Part shown: piece by piece, positions 1 through 6,573 of the stretch
How the letters are laid out: each line of letters starts with the position of its first letter
How positions within the stretch are numbered: the stretch's first letter is position 1
Origin: an uncultured Granulicatella sp.
Lineage (GTDB): Bacteria; Bacillota; Bacilli; Lactobacillales; Aerococcaceae
Reading direction: 5' to 3'
Length of the DNA: 6,598 nucleotides
Assembly (NCBI GenBank): GCA_900551535.1
Contig: URWJ01000081.1
Span: 1-6,598 of the forward strand
Notes under the pieces: generated by a model
The model's input: the letters and a program-made list of their open reading frames with translations, nothing else
Databases searched by the model: none
Told to the model about the DNA's origin: nothing
Made by a program: the position numbers and the translations under genes

Positions 1-1434
1 ATCGCTGGTCTTGAAGTAGAACGTATCGTCAACGAACCAACTGCAGCAGCCCTTGCTTATGGTTTGGACAAGACTGACAAAGAAGAAAAAATCTTAGTAT
101 TTGACCTTGGTGGTGGTACATTCGACGTATCTATCCTTGAATTAGGAGATGGCGTATTCGACGTATTATCTACAGCTGGTGATAACCATCTTGGTGGGGA
201 TGACTTCGACCAAAAAATCATTGATTTCTTAGTAGAAGAATTCCAACGTGATAACGGTATTGATTTATCAAGCGATAAAATGGCTATGCAACGTTTGAAA
301 GATGCTGCTGAAAAAGCTAAGAAAGACTTATCAGGTGTATCTCAAACACAAATCAGCTTACCATTCATTTCTGCTGGTGCTGCTGGCCCATTACACTTAG
401 AAGTAACATTAACTCGTGCTAAATTTGATCAATTAACTCAAGATTTAGTAGAACGTACAAAAGAACCAGTTCGTCGTGCTTTAGCTGACGCAGGTTTATC
501 AGCTTCAGATATCGACCAAGTATTATTAGTTGGTGGATCAACTCGTATTCCAGCAGTTGTTGAAGCTGTTCGTAACGAAACTGGTAAAGAACCTAACAAA
601 TCAGTAAACCCAGACGAAGTAGTAGCGATGGGTGCTGCAATCCAAGGTGGGGTTATCTCTGGTGACGTTAAAGACATCGTATTATTAGACGTAACACCTT
701 TATCACTTGGTATTGAAACAATGGGTGGTGTGTTCACTAAATTAATCGATCGTAACACTACAATCCCAACAAGCAAATCACAAGTATTCTCAACTGCAGC
801 GGATAACCAACCAGCAGTAGACGTACACGTATTACAAGGTGAACGTCCAATGGCAGCGGACAACAAGACTTTAGGTCGCTTCCAATTAACAGATATTCCA
901 GCTGCTCCTCGTGGTGTGCCTCAAATCGAAGTAACATTCGATATCGATAAAAACGGTATTGTAAATGTACGTGCTAAAGATTTAGGAACTGGTAAAGAAC
1001 AAGCTATTACAATTAAATCTTCTTCAGGTTTATCAGATGAAGAAATCGAACGTATGGTGAAAGATGCAGAAGCAAATGCTGAAGCAGATAAAAAACGTAA
1101 AGAAGAAGTAGATTTACGTAACGAAGTTGACCAATTAATCTTCACTGTTGATAAAACATTGAAAGATTTAGAAGGTAAAGTAGATGCTAGCGACGTTCAA
1201 AAAGCAGAAGCAGCACGTGATGAATTAAAAGCTGCTGTTGAAGCAAACGACTTAGAAGCAATGAAAGTAAAACGTGACGCTTTAAATGAAGTTGTACAAA
1301 ACTTAACTGTTAAACTTTATGAACAAGCTGCCGCAGCTCAACAAGCAGCAGGCGCTTCTCAAGAAGGTTCAACAGAACAAGCATCTTCAAATAACGATGG
1401 CGTTGTAGACGCTGACTTCGAAGAAGTAGACTAA
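1..1434 (+). CDS. dnaK: Hsp70 chaperone DnaK, 5'-truncated by window edge
   Basis: DnaK is the cytosolic ATP-driven Hsp70 chaperone that binds exposed hydrophobic segments of proteins, with DnaJ and GrpE as partners. The reading frame is open from base 1, giving 477 residues; Gram-positive DnaKs are about 610, so roughly 130 N-terminal residues lie upstream. In window numbering: NEPTAAALAYG at 11-21 (the Glu corresponds to the catalytic Glu171 of E. coli), phosphate-2 motif FDLGGGTFD at 34-42, adenosine motif VLLVGGSTRIP at 174-184, the interdomain linker DIVLLDVTP at about 225-233, then the beta-sandwich substrate domain, the helical lid, and an Ala/Gln/Ser-rich tail from about 442. The protein ends exactly in DADFEEVD. 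The TTG at 64 is an internal Leu codon, not a start. dnaJ follows after 89 bases, as expected for one heat-shock operon; its promoter and any CIRCE operator would lie upstream of the window. Identity is near certain. Confidence 0.98.
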   Translation: MAGLEVERIVNEPTAAALAYGLDKTDKEEKILVFDLGGGTFDVSILELGDGVFDVLSTAGDNHLGGDDFDQKIIDFLVEEFQRDNGIDLSSDKMAMQRLKDAAEKAKKDLSGVSQTQISLPFISAGAAGPLHLEVTLTRAKFDQLTQDLVERTKEPVRRALADAGLSASDIDQVLLVGGSTRIPAVVEAVRNETGKEPNKSVNPDEVVAMGAAIQGGVISGDVKDIVLLDVTPLSLGIETMGGVFTKLIDRNTTIPTSKSQVFSTAADNQPAVDVHVLQGERPMAADNKTLGRFQLTDIPAAPRGVPQIEVTFDIDKNGIVNVRAKDLGTGKEQAITIKSSSGLSDEEIERMVKDAEANAEADKKRKEEVDLRNEVDQLIFTVDKTLKDLEGKVDASDVQKAEAARDELKAAVEANDLEAMKVKRDALNEVVQNLTVKLYEQAAAAQQAAGASQEGSTEQASSNNDGVVDADFEEVD

Positions 1435-1451
1435 TATTTGCTAAATTGATA

Positions 1452-1482
1452 GGGTGTAAGACTACTTAGTGGCCTTACGCCC
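1452..1482 (+). promoter_or_regulatory. Intercistronic hairpin between dnaK and dnaJ
   Basis: GGGTGTAAG (1452-1460) pairs with CTTACGCCC (1474-1482) over 9 bp with one G-U pair. The interior allows three more pairs (ACT 1461-1463 with AGT 1468-1470), leaving an ACTT loop and a GGC bulge at 1471-1473. No U-run follows, so it is a poor intrinsic terminator. An mRNA processing, 3'-end protection or partial attenuation role that lets dnaK and dnaJ be expressed at different levels is inferred from position, not shown by the sequence. Confidence 0.6.
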
Positions 1483-1506
1483 ATATCCTTTGTAAACTAT
1501 GAAAGA

Positions 1507-1516
1507 AAAGGAGGGG
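1507..1516 (+). promoter_or_regulatory. Ribosome binding site of dnaJ that fixes its GTG start
   Basis: AAAGGAGGGG, nearly a full anti-Shine-Dalgarno match, ends 7 bases before the GTG at 1524. No in-frame ATG competes nearby, and the peptide from this GTG (MAKRDLYEILGV) is the canonical DnaJ N-terminus, so the GTG start is well supported. Confidence 0.9.
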
Positions 1517-1523
1517 CAAATCA

Positions 1524-2705
1524 GTGGCCAAAAGAGATTTATATGAAATTTTAGGCGTATCCAAAGATGCCTCTGAAGCAGATATTAAGAAAGCTTATCG
1601 TAAATTATCTAAAAAGTACCATCCAGATATTAATAAAGAACCTGGAGCAGATGAAAAATTTAAAGAAATAGCTGAAGCTTATGAAATTCTAGGTGACGCA
1701 CAAAAACGTGCAGCCTATGACCAATATGGACACGCTTCTTACGATCCAAACTCTGGATTTAGTGGAGGCGGATTTGGTGGTGGATTTGAAGGTTTCGGCG
1801 GGTTCGACGGTTTTGGCGGTAGTGGAAACTTTACTGGTGGATTCGAAGATATCTTTAGTAGTTTCTTCGGTGGTGGAGGTAGTCGTGCAGATCGTGCGAA
1901 TATGCCGCGTCAAGGGGCTGACCTTCAATATGTCATGGATTTAACATTTGAAGAAGCTATCTTCGGTAAGGAAGAAACCATTCATTACCATCGTAGCGAT
2001 GAATGTCAAACTTGTCATGGTACTGGTGCAAAACCTGGAACACATCCTACAACATGTTCTAAATGTCATGGTGCAGGTGTGATTAATGTTGAAAGAAATA
2101 CACCATTTGGACGTATGATGAGTCAAACAACCTGTGATGTGTGTCATGGTACTGGACAAGAAATTAAAGAAAAATGTCCAACCTGTCATGGTCATGGTCA
2201 AGTAGATGAAACGCATAAAGTGAAGGTAAAAGTCCCTGCTGGGGTTGAGGATGGAAATCAAATGCGTCTTCAAGGTCAAGGCGAAGTTGGTTTTAATGGT
2301 GGCCCTTATGGAGATCTTTATGTCATCTTCCGTGTCGGCCAAAGTAAGACATTCAAGCGTCAAGGAGCAGATATTTACTATCAACTCCATGTAAACTTTG
2401 CTCAAGCGGCTCTTGGAGATGAAGTTGATGTACCAACTGTTCATGGCAAGGTGAAATTAAAAGTGCCTGCTGGAACGCAATCAGGTACAATTCTACGCTT
2501 ACGTGGTAAAGGAGCTCCAAAACTTCGTGGAACTGGAAACGGTGACCAACATGTAGAAGTTATCGTAGATACTCCTAAGAAACTGACAGATAAGCAAAAA
2601 CAAGCATTACAAGTATTTGCTAGTGAGGAAGGAACGGAACTTCATAATGGCGAAGAGAACTTCTTCGACAAAATGAAGAACGCCTTTAAAGATACATTTG
2701 AATAA
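1524..2705 (+). CDS. dnaJ: Hsp40 co-chaperone DnaJ (type I)
   Basis: DnaJ delivers unfolded proteins to DnaK and stimulates its ATPase. All domains of a type I (class A) Hsp40 are present in 393 residues. The J domain is about 1-70, with the DnaK-contacting HPD at 33-35. A Gly/Phe-rich region at about 77-122 contains FEDIFSSFFGGGG. The zinc domain has four CxxCxGxG repeats at 161-168, 178-185, 204-211 and 218-225 (CQTCHGTG, CSKCHGAG, CDVCHGTG, CPTCHGHG), so both zinc sites are complete. The C-terminal peptide-binding domains then run to about 350, followed by a dimerisation tail. Its length is slightly above the 375 or so of E. coli and Bacillus homologues. The start is GTG behind a very strong ribosome binding site. 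No convincing promoter was found between dnaK and dnaJ, so co-transcription with dnaK is likely. A terminator follows 4 bases after the stop. Intact; identity near certain. Confidence 0.98.
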   Translation: MAKRDLYEILGVSKDASEADIKKAYRKLSKKYHPDINKEPGADEKFKEIAEAYEILGDAQKRAAYDQYGHASYDPNSGFSGGGFGGGFEGFGGFDGFGGSGNFTGGFEDIFSSFFGGGGSRADRANMPRQGADLQYVMDLTFEEAIFGKEETIHYHRSDECQTCHGTGAKPGTHPTTCSKCHGAGVINVERNTPFGRMMSQTTCDVCHGTGQEIKEKCPTCHGHGQVDETHKVKVKVPAGVEDGNQMRLQGQGEVGFNGGPYGDLYVIFRVGQSKTFKRQGADIYYQLHVNFAQAALGDEVDVPTVHGKVKLKVPAGTQSGTILRLRGKGAPKLRGTGNGDQHVEVIVDTPKKLTDKQKQALQVFASEEGTELHNGEENFFDKMKNAFKDTFE

Positions 2706-2709
2706 ATAG

Positions 2710-2746
2710 AAAAAGAACTTAGCATAACGAAAGCTAAGTTCTTTTT
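2710..2746. terminator. Bidirectional intrinsic terminator shared by dnaJ and the cupin gene
   Basis: A perfect 14-bp inverted repeat: AAAAAGAACTTAGC (2710-2723) and GCTAAGTTCTTTTT (2733-2746), with a 9-base loop. On the plus strand the stem ends in TTTTTG followed by TTTA; on the minus strand it ends in TTTTTC followed by TATTTATT. It begins 4 bases after the dnaJ stop and 2 bases after the minus-strand cupin stop, so it can end transcription of both converging genes. Confidence 0.92.
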
Positions 2747-2748
2747 GT

Positions 2749-3243
2749 TTATTTAGAAATAACAGCAAGGCGACGAATAATTTCTTCGTGCTCAGGATAT
2801 TTTTCTAATAATTCTTCTTGTGTGTAGAGTTTGAAGTCTTCGTATTCAAAACCAGGAGTAACGCTGCAACTCACAATCGCGAAATCTTCTTGGTTGTCCG
2901 ATTCAATAGTAGATCCAAAGGCGACTCCAGCAGGAACTGTAAATTGGAGTTTTTGTCCGTTTCCAGGCCCAATTTCAACAGCTTCGTATGTACCATCTGG
3001 ATGAATCATATGCACGGTAAGCACATGACCGAAGTGATAGTACCAAATCTCATCAGAAGAAAGTAAATGGAAATGAGATGGGTTTTGATTCGTTAATAAA
3101 AACAGAATAGAGGTGGAGAGTGCACGGATGCGTTTATCTGGTAATTCTACCGTTTCAATCGCTTTATAAGTTTGACGGAAATAACCACCTTCCACATGTG
3201 GTTCTAAGTCTAATTCTTTAATCCATTCTTCTTTCGTTTTCAT
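2749..3243 (-). CDS. Cupin_5 / DUF985 family protein, function unknown
   Basis: A 164-residue single-domain protein that matches my knowledge of the cupin_5 (DUF985, yeast YML079w-like) family. Family hallmarks in order are LDLEPHVEGGYFRQTY at 11-26, STSILFLL at 43-50, the core SHFHLLSSDEIWYYHFG at 56-72, HPDG at 81-84, VPAGVAFGS at 103-111, and SVTPGFEYEDFKL at 127-139 followed by a YPEH near 150. The core fits the first cupin motif with H57, H59 and E65 in metal-ligand positions; the histidine of the second motif is not seen after VPAG. The beta-barrel fold suggests binding of a small molecule, possibly a sugar or nucleotide derivative, but substrate and reaction are unknown. There is no signal peptide, so it is probably cytosolic. 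The ATG at 3243 has a GGAGG (3250-3254, minus strand) 6 bases upstream. It is a convergent neighbour of dnaJ and divergent from mgtE, with its own promoter and terminator, so it appears monocistronic. Confidence 0.9.
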   Translation of the reverse strand: MKTKEEWIKELDLEPHVEGGYFRQTYKAIETVELPDKRIRALSTSILFLLTNQNPSHFHLLSSDEIWYYHFGHVLTVHMIHPDGTYEAVEIGPGNGQKLQFTVPAGVAFGSTIESDNQEDFAIVSCSVTPGFEYEDFKLYTQEELLEKYPEHEEIIRRLAVISK

Positions 3244-3271
3244 AGGAGACCTCCAAGCGTTATTTTCTATT

Positions 3272-3300
3272 ATTATAGCGTAACTTTTTCTACTTGTGAA
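3272..3300 (-). promoter_or_regulatory. Sigma-A type promoter of the cupin gene
   Basis: On the minus strand, TTCACA (3295-3300, 5 of 6 matches to TTGACA) and a perfect TATAAT (3272-3277) are separated by 17 bases. The predicted start is near 3265, giving a leader of about 20 bases that contains the GGAGG. Its -35 box touches the mgtE promoter region on the other strand. Confidence 0.8.
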
Positions 3301-3330
3301 TTGTTGATAGAACAGTAATTATGCTATACT
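3301..3330 (+). promoter_or_regulatory. Extended -10 promoter of mgtE
   Basis: TATACT (3325-3330) is preceded by TGC, giving a TGn extended -10. Two weak -35 options exist: TTGATA (3304-3309, spacing 15) or TTGTTG (3301-3306, spacing 18). The predicted start, near 3337, leaves a leader of only about 24 bases, holding the AAAGGAG ribosome binding site (3347-3353, 7 bases before ATG). An 8-bp palindrome TACTAGTA (3327-3334) overlaps the -10 box, and an imperfect TGTT/AACA dyad (3302-3314) overlaps the -35 area; either could be an operator, but neither matches one I know. Confidence 0.72.
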
Positions 3331-3360
3331 AGTACTATTGGAAAAGAAAGGAGAAGAGTC

Positions 3361-4692
3361 ATGAAAGATAATATTGCTTTAATTGTTTCGAATAAAGATG
3401 TTAAGAAAATTAGAGAGCTTTTTAATGAGAATTATCCGATTGATATCGCCTTGGCGTTAGAAGAAGTCGATGATGATGTTTTAAAGAATTTCATGTTCTC
3501 TATCTCAAATACCAGATTAGCTTCGATTTTAGAGGTTGCTGAACCTGAATTCCAATTACGAATGCTTGAGAAACTCCCATTTAGAAGGGTAGCTTTATTG
3601 TTCCAACAAATGTCAAACGATGATGTCGTGGATATTTTAGGGAATTTACCAGTTGGAATCCGTAAACGTTACATCAAAATGATGAAACAAAGTTCTCAAG
3701 ATGATATTCAAACGATGTTAAATTACGCTCCGGATACTGCCGGAGGGATTATGACCACTGAGTACATTACGGTAAAAGAACACTTAACCGTTGAAGAAAC
3801 ATTATCTAAATTAAGAGAGATTTCTCCAAACTCAGAGGTTATTAACATTATTTTTGTGACGAGTTTACAACGTAAATTAATTGGTTGGATTGATATTCGC
3901 GATTTATTTACGCATGATTTAGACGAGAGTTTGCATGATGTTATGCATACGAATATCATCTCTGTTTTACCAGAAGAAGACCAAGAAGAAGTGGCTCGTA
4001 TTTCAACGAAGTACGACTTATCTGTTGTACCTGTAGTCAATAAGCAAAATGTGTTACTTGGGATCATCACAATCGATGATATCGTTCACGTCTTGCAAGA
4101 AGAGCACCACGAAGATATGTTATTAATCAGCGGGGTTGAAGGAACAGAACGAATCGGTGGACCTTTTAAAGAATCGATTCGCAAACGGACACCTTGGCTA
4201 CTAATTAACTTAATTACTGCCTTTATGGCGAGTGCGGTTGTCGGTTTATTCCAAGACACGATTGAACAAGTAGTAGTTCTCGCGGTCGCGATGCCTATTA
4301 TTACCGGGATGGGTGGGAACTCAGCTTCTCAAACATTAGCACTCGTGATCCAAGAGGTTGCAATTGGTCAATTAACGTGGGAAAAAGACAAAAAGTATGT
4401 ATTAAATGAGATTTGGCTTGGATTAGTCAACGGAATTATCACAGGGATTTTTGCAGCGATTGCGCTATACATCCCATATCAAAACTTTTTCTTATCGATT
4501 ATCGTAATTTTAGCGATGGCAATGAACTTAATGGTAGGGGCATTCTTCGGATTCTTCGTACCTTTACTTTTGAAGAAACTAAATCTAGACCCAGCGATTT
4601 CATCAACAATCTTTGTAACAACAGCAACTGACGTATTAGGATTCTTTATTTTCTTATACTTAGCTGAATTGTTCTTGCCATTATTATTGTAG
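3361..4692 (+). CDS. mgtE: Magnesium channel/transporter MgtE
   Basis: MgtE is a homodimeric inner-membrane Mg2+ channel whose cytosolic domains close the pore when Mg2+ is plentiful. The 443 residues match the family length (about 450). An all-helical N domain (about 1-125) rich in Asp/Glu is followed by YAPDTAGGIMT at 122-132, which opens the paired CBS domains (about 130-250). A connecting plug-helix region at about 250-275 and a membrane domain from TPWLLINL (277) to the end follow. Five hydrophobic segments are visible, at about 277-298, 302-330, 348-373, 377-405 and 415-442. The pore signature is PIITGMGGNSASQ at 312-324, and D424 in TTATDVLGF fits the conserved pore Asp (D432 of the Thermus protein). 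The signature has Ala322 where many MgtE proteins have Gly. No Mg2+ riboswitch fits in the short leader, so any control must act through the promoter or the protein itself. No terminator separates it from lepA, so read-through is possible. Cobalt has also been reported as a substrate in the family. Confidence 0.96.
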   Translation: MKDNIALIVSNKDVKKIRELFNENYPIDIALALEEVDDDVLKNFMFSISNTRLASILEVAEPEFQLRMLEKLPFRRVALLFQQMSNDDVVDILGNLPVGIRKRYIKMMKQSSQDDIQTMLNYAPDTAGGIMTTEYITVKEHLTVEETLSKLREISPNSEVINIIFVTSLQRKLIGWIDIRDLFTHDLDESLHDVMHTNIISVLPEEDQEEVARISTKYDLSVVPVVNKQNVLLGIITIDDIVHVLQEEHHEDMLLISGVEGTERIGGPFKESIRKRTPWLLINLITAFMASAVVGLFQDTIEQVVVLAVAMPIITGMGGNSASQTLALVIQEVAIGQLTWEKDKKYVLNEIWLGLVNGIITGIFAAIALYIPYQNFFLSIIVILAMAMNLMVGAFFGFFVPLLLKKLNLDPAISSTIFVTTATDVLGFFIFLYLAELFLPLLL

Positions 4693-4703
4693 TTTGATAG
4701 AAT
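4675..4703 (+). promoter_or_regulatory. Probable lepA promoter starting inside mgtE
   Basis: TTGCCA (4675-4680, 5 of 6 matches) and TAGAAT (4698-4703, 5 of 6) are separated by 17 bases, and TGA precedes the -10 box, giving a TGn extension. The -35 box lies in the last codons of mgtE, and the -10 box is just past its stop. The predicted start near 4710 would give lepA a leader of about 34 bases with AAGGAG at 4732-4737. It would let lepA be expressed independently of mgtE. Confidence 0.65.
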
Positions 4704-4743
4704 GATTTGAATTTTAATGTAGTAGTGTATTAAGGAGTTATTC

Positions 4744-6573
4744 ATGAATTTAGAAGAAATGAAAGAAAGACAGAAGCGCATTCGAAACTTCTCGATTATT
4801 GCGCATATCGACCATGGGAAGTCTACTTTGGCCGACCGTATCCTGCAAGCGACAGATACTGTTGCTGACCGTGAAATGCAAGACCAATTATTAGACTCAA
4901 TGGATCTTGAAAGAGAACGTGGGATTACGATTAAATTAAATGCCGTTGAATTAACATATGATGCAAAAGACGGTACGGAATATATTTTCCACTTAATCGA
5001 CACTCCAGGTCACGTGGACTTCTCTTATGAAGTATCACGAAGTTTAGCAGCCTGTGAAGGTGCGATTCTTGTCGTAGATGCGGCTCAAGGGATTGAAGCA
5101 CAAACATTAGCAAATGTGTATTTAGCGATTGATAACGACTTGGAAATCTTACCAGTTATCAATAAGATTGACCTTCCTGCAGCAGACCCTGAACGTGTGC
5201 GTACGGAAATTGAAGATGTCATTGGGATTGATGCCAGTGAAGCGGTTCTTGCCAGTGCTAAAGTTGGGATTGGGATTCCAGAAATCTTAGAACAAATTGT
5301 AGAAAAGGTTCCTGCACCAACTGGAGACTTAGAAGCACCATTACAAGCGCTGATTTTTGACTCAGTCTATGATGCGTATCGTGGGGTTGTCTTAAATGTT
5401 CGTATTCAAAACGGTATTGTTAAACCTGGCGATAAGATTCAATTAATGAGTAATGGAAAGACTTTTGATGTAGTGGATGTTGGTATTTTCTCTCCAAAAC
5501 CAATCAGTCGCGATTACTTAATGGTTGGGGATGTAGGTTATATTACGGCTTCCATCAAGACTATCCAAGATACTCGTGTAGGGGATACTGTTACTTTAGC
5601 GAATAACCCTGCAGCTGAACCGTTAGATGGATATCGTAAAATGAATCCGATGGTATACTGTGGTTTATATCCAATCGATTCATCGAAATATAATGACTTA
5701 CGTGATGCGTTAGAAAAATTACAGTTAAATGATGCGGCGCTTCAATTTGAAGCAGAAACATCACAAGCGCTTGGATTTGGTTTCCGTTGTGGATTCCTAG
5801 GATTACTTCATATGGATGTTATTCAAGAACGCTTAGAGCGCGAATTCGATTTAGATTTAATTACAACAGCACCTTCTGTTATTTATCATGTACAAAAGAC
5901 TGATGGTACAGAGGTGGTTGTATCAAACCCAGCTGAGATGCCGGATCAATCCAGTGTTCAATCGATTGAAGAGCCATACGTAAAAGCGTCTATTAAGGTT
6001 CCAAACGAATATGTAGGAAGCGTAATGGATATTTGTCAACGCAAACGTGGTGTTTTTGTAACGATGGATTACTTAGACGAATACCGTGTGAATGTGATAT
6101 ACGAAATGCCACTTTCTGAAATTATCTTTGATTTCTTTGATTCGTTAAAATCAAGTACTAAAGGATACGCATCATTGGATTATGATTTAATTGGTTACAG
6201 ACCAAGTAATTTAGTGAAGATGGACATCATGTTAAATGGTGAAGTAGTGGATGCTTTAAGTATTATTGTTCATAAAGACTTTGCTTATGGACGTGGTAAA
6301 GCTATTACAGAAAAATTAAGAACTTTAATTCCACGTCAGCAATTTGAAGTTCCTATTCAAGCGGCTATTGGAAATAAGATTCTCTCTCGTACCAATATTA
6401 AAGCTCTCCGTAAAAACGTGCTTGCAAAATGTTATGGAGGAGACGTTTCTCGTAAACGTAAATTATTAGAGAAACAAAAAGAAGGGAAGAAACGTATGAA
6501 ACAAGTCGGGTCTGTTGAAGTTCCACAAGAAGCTTTCATGTCCGTTCTAAACCTAAACGAAGAAGAAAAATAA
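4744..6573 (+). CDS. lepA: Translation elongation factor 4 (LepA), ribosomal GTPase
   Basis: LepA/EF4 is a ribosome-bound GTPase related to EF-G. It has been described as a back-translocase and as acting in initiation or 30S biogenesis; its exact role is debated. The 609 residues match the family (599 in E. coli). GTPase motifs are all intact: G1 AHIDHGKST at 20-28, switch I RGIT at 59-62, G3 DTPGH at 86-90 with the catalytic His90, G4 NKID at 140-143, and G5 SAK at 171-173. Domain II (about 190-285), domain III (about 290-375), a domain V-like region (about 400-480) and the LepA-specific C-terminal domain follow. The last shows IPRQQFEVPIQAAIGNK from 529, NVLAKCYGGD to 567 and the basic SRKRKLLEKQKEGKKRMK from 569. 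EF-G domain IV is absent, as expected. The ATG has AAGGAG (4732-4737) 6 bases upstream. Transcription is probably from its own promoter, with possible read-through from mgtE. The stop is TAA with 25 bases left in the window. Confidence 0.98.
   Translation: MNLEEMKERQKRIRNFSIIAHIDHGKSTLADRILQATDTVADREMQDQLLDSMDLERERGITIKLNAVELTYDAKDGTEYIFHLIDTPGHVDFSYEVSRSLAACEGAILVVDAAQGIEAQTLANVYLAIDNDLEILPVINKIDLPAADPERVRTEIEDVIGIDASEAVLASAKVGIGIPEILEQIVEKVPAPTGDLEAPLQALIFDSVYDAYRGVVLNVRIQNGIVKPGDKIQLMSNGKTFDVVDVGIFSPKPISRDYLMVGDVGYITASIKTIQDTRVGDTVTLANNPAAEPLDGYRKMNPMVYCGLYPIDSSKYNDLRDALEKLQLNDAALQFEAETSQALGFGFRCGFLGLLHMDVIQERLEREFDLDLITTAPSVIYHVQKTDGTEVVVSNPAEMPDQSSVQSIEEPYVKASIKVPNEYVGSVMDICQRKRGVFVTMDYLDEYRVNVIYEMPLSEIIFDFFDSLKSSTKGYASLDYDLIGYRPSNLVKMDIMLNGEVVDALSIIVHKDFAYGRGKAITEKLRTLIPRQQFEVPIQAAIGNKILSRTNIKALRKNVLAKCYGGDVSRKRKLLEKQKEGKKRMKQVGSVEVPQEAFMSVLNLNEEEK

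Noticed and set aside
438..866. A 142-codon minus-strand open frame opposite dnaK
   Set aside because: Long antisense open frames opposite hsp70 genes are a known effect of their codon bias. There is no ribosome binding site or recognisable domain, and the composition is Ser/Thr-rich, typical of a shadow.
1446..1498. Possible dnaJ promoter boxes (TTGATA at 1446, TAAACT at 1493)
   Set aside because: Spacing between the boxes is far too long, and no partner box occurs at 16-18 bases from either one.
1941..2444. A 167-codon minus-strand open frame opposite dnaJ
   Set aside because: Its Cys/Thr/His-rich peptide mirrors the dnaJ zinc-finger codons; there is no recognisable family and the real gene on the other strand is certain.
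4336..4356. TTAGCACTC followed after 9 bases by GAG, resembling a CIRCE heat-shock operator
   Set aside because: Only the left half matches fully; the right half matches just the first three bases and the last. It lies deep inside mgtE and encodes conserved membrane residues.
4694..4718. Alternative lepA promoter TTGATA (4694) with TTTAAT (4713)
   Set aside because: The spacer is only 13 bases; the TTGCCA-17-TAGAAT pair is a better fit.
4479..5003. A 174-codon minus-strand open frame spanning the mgtE-lepA junction
   Set aside because: It overlaps two certain genes and the intergenic gap, has no recognised domain, and has low-complexity Lys/Asn/Ile content, so it is best explained as chance.
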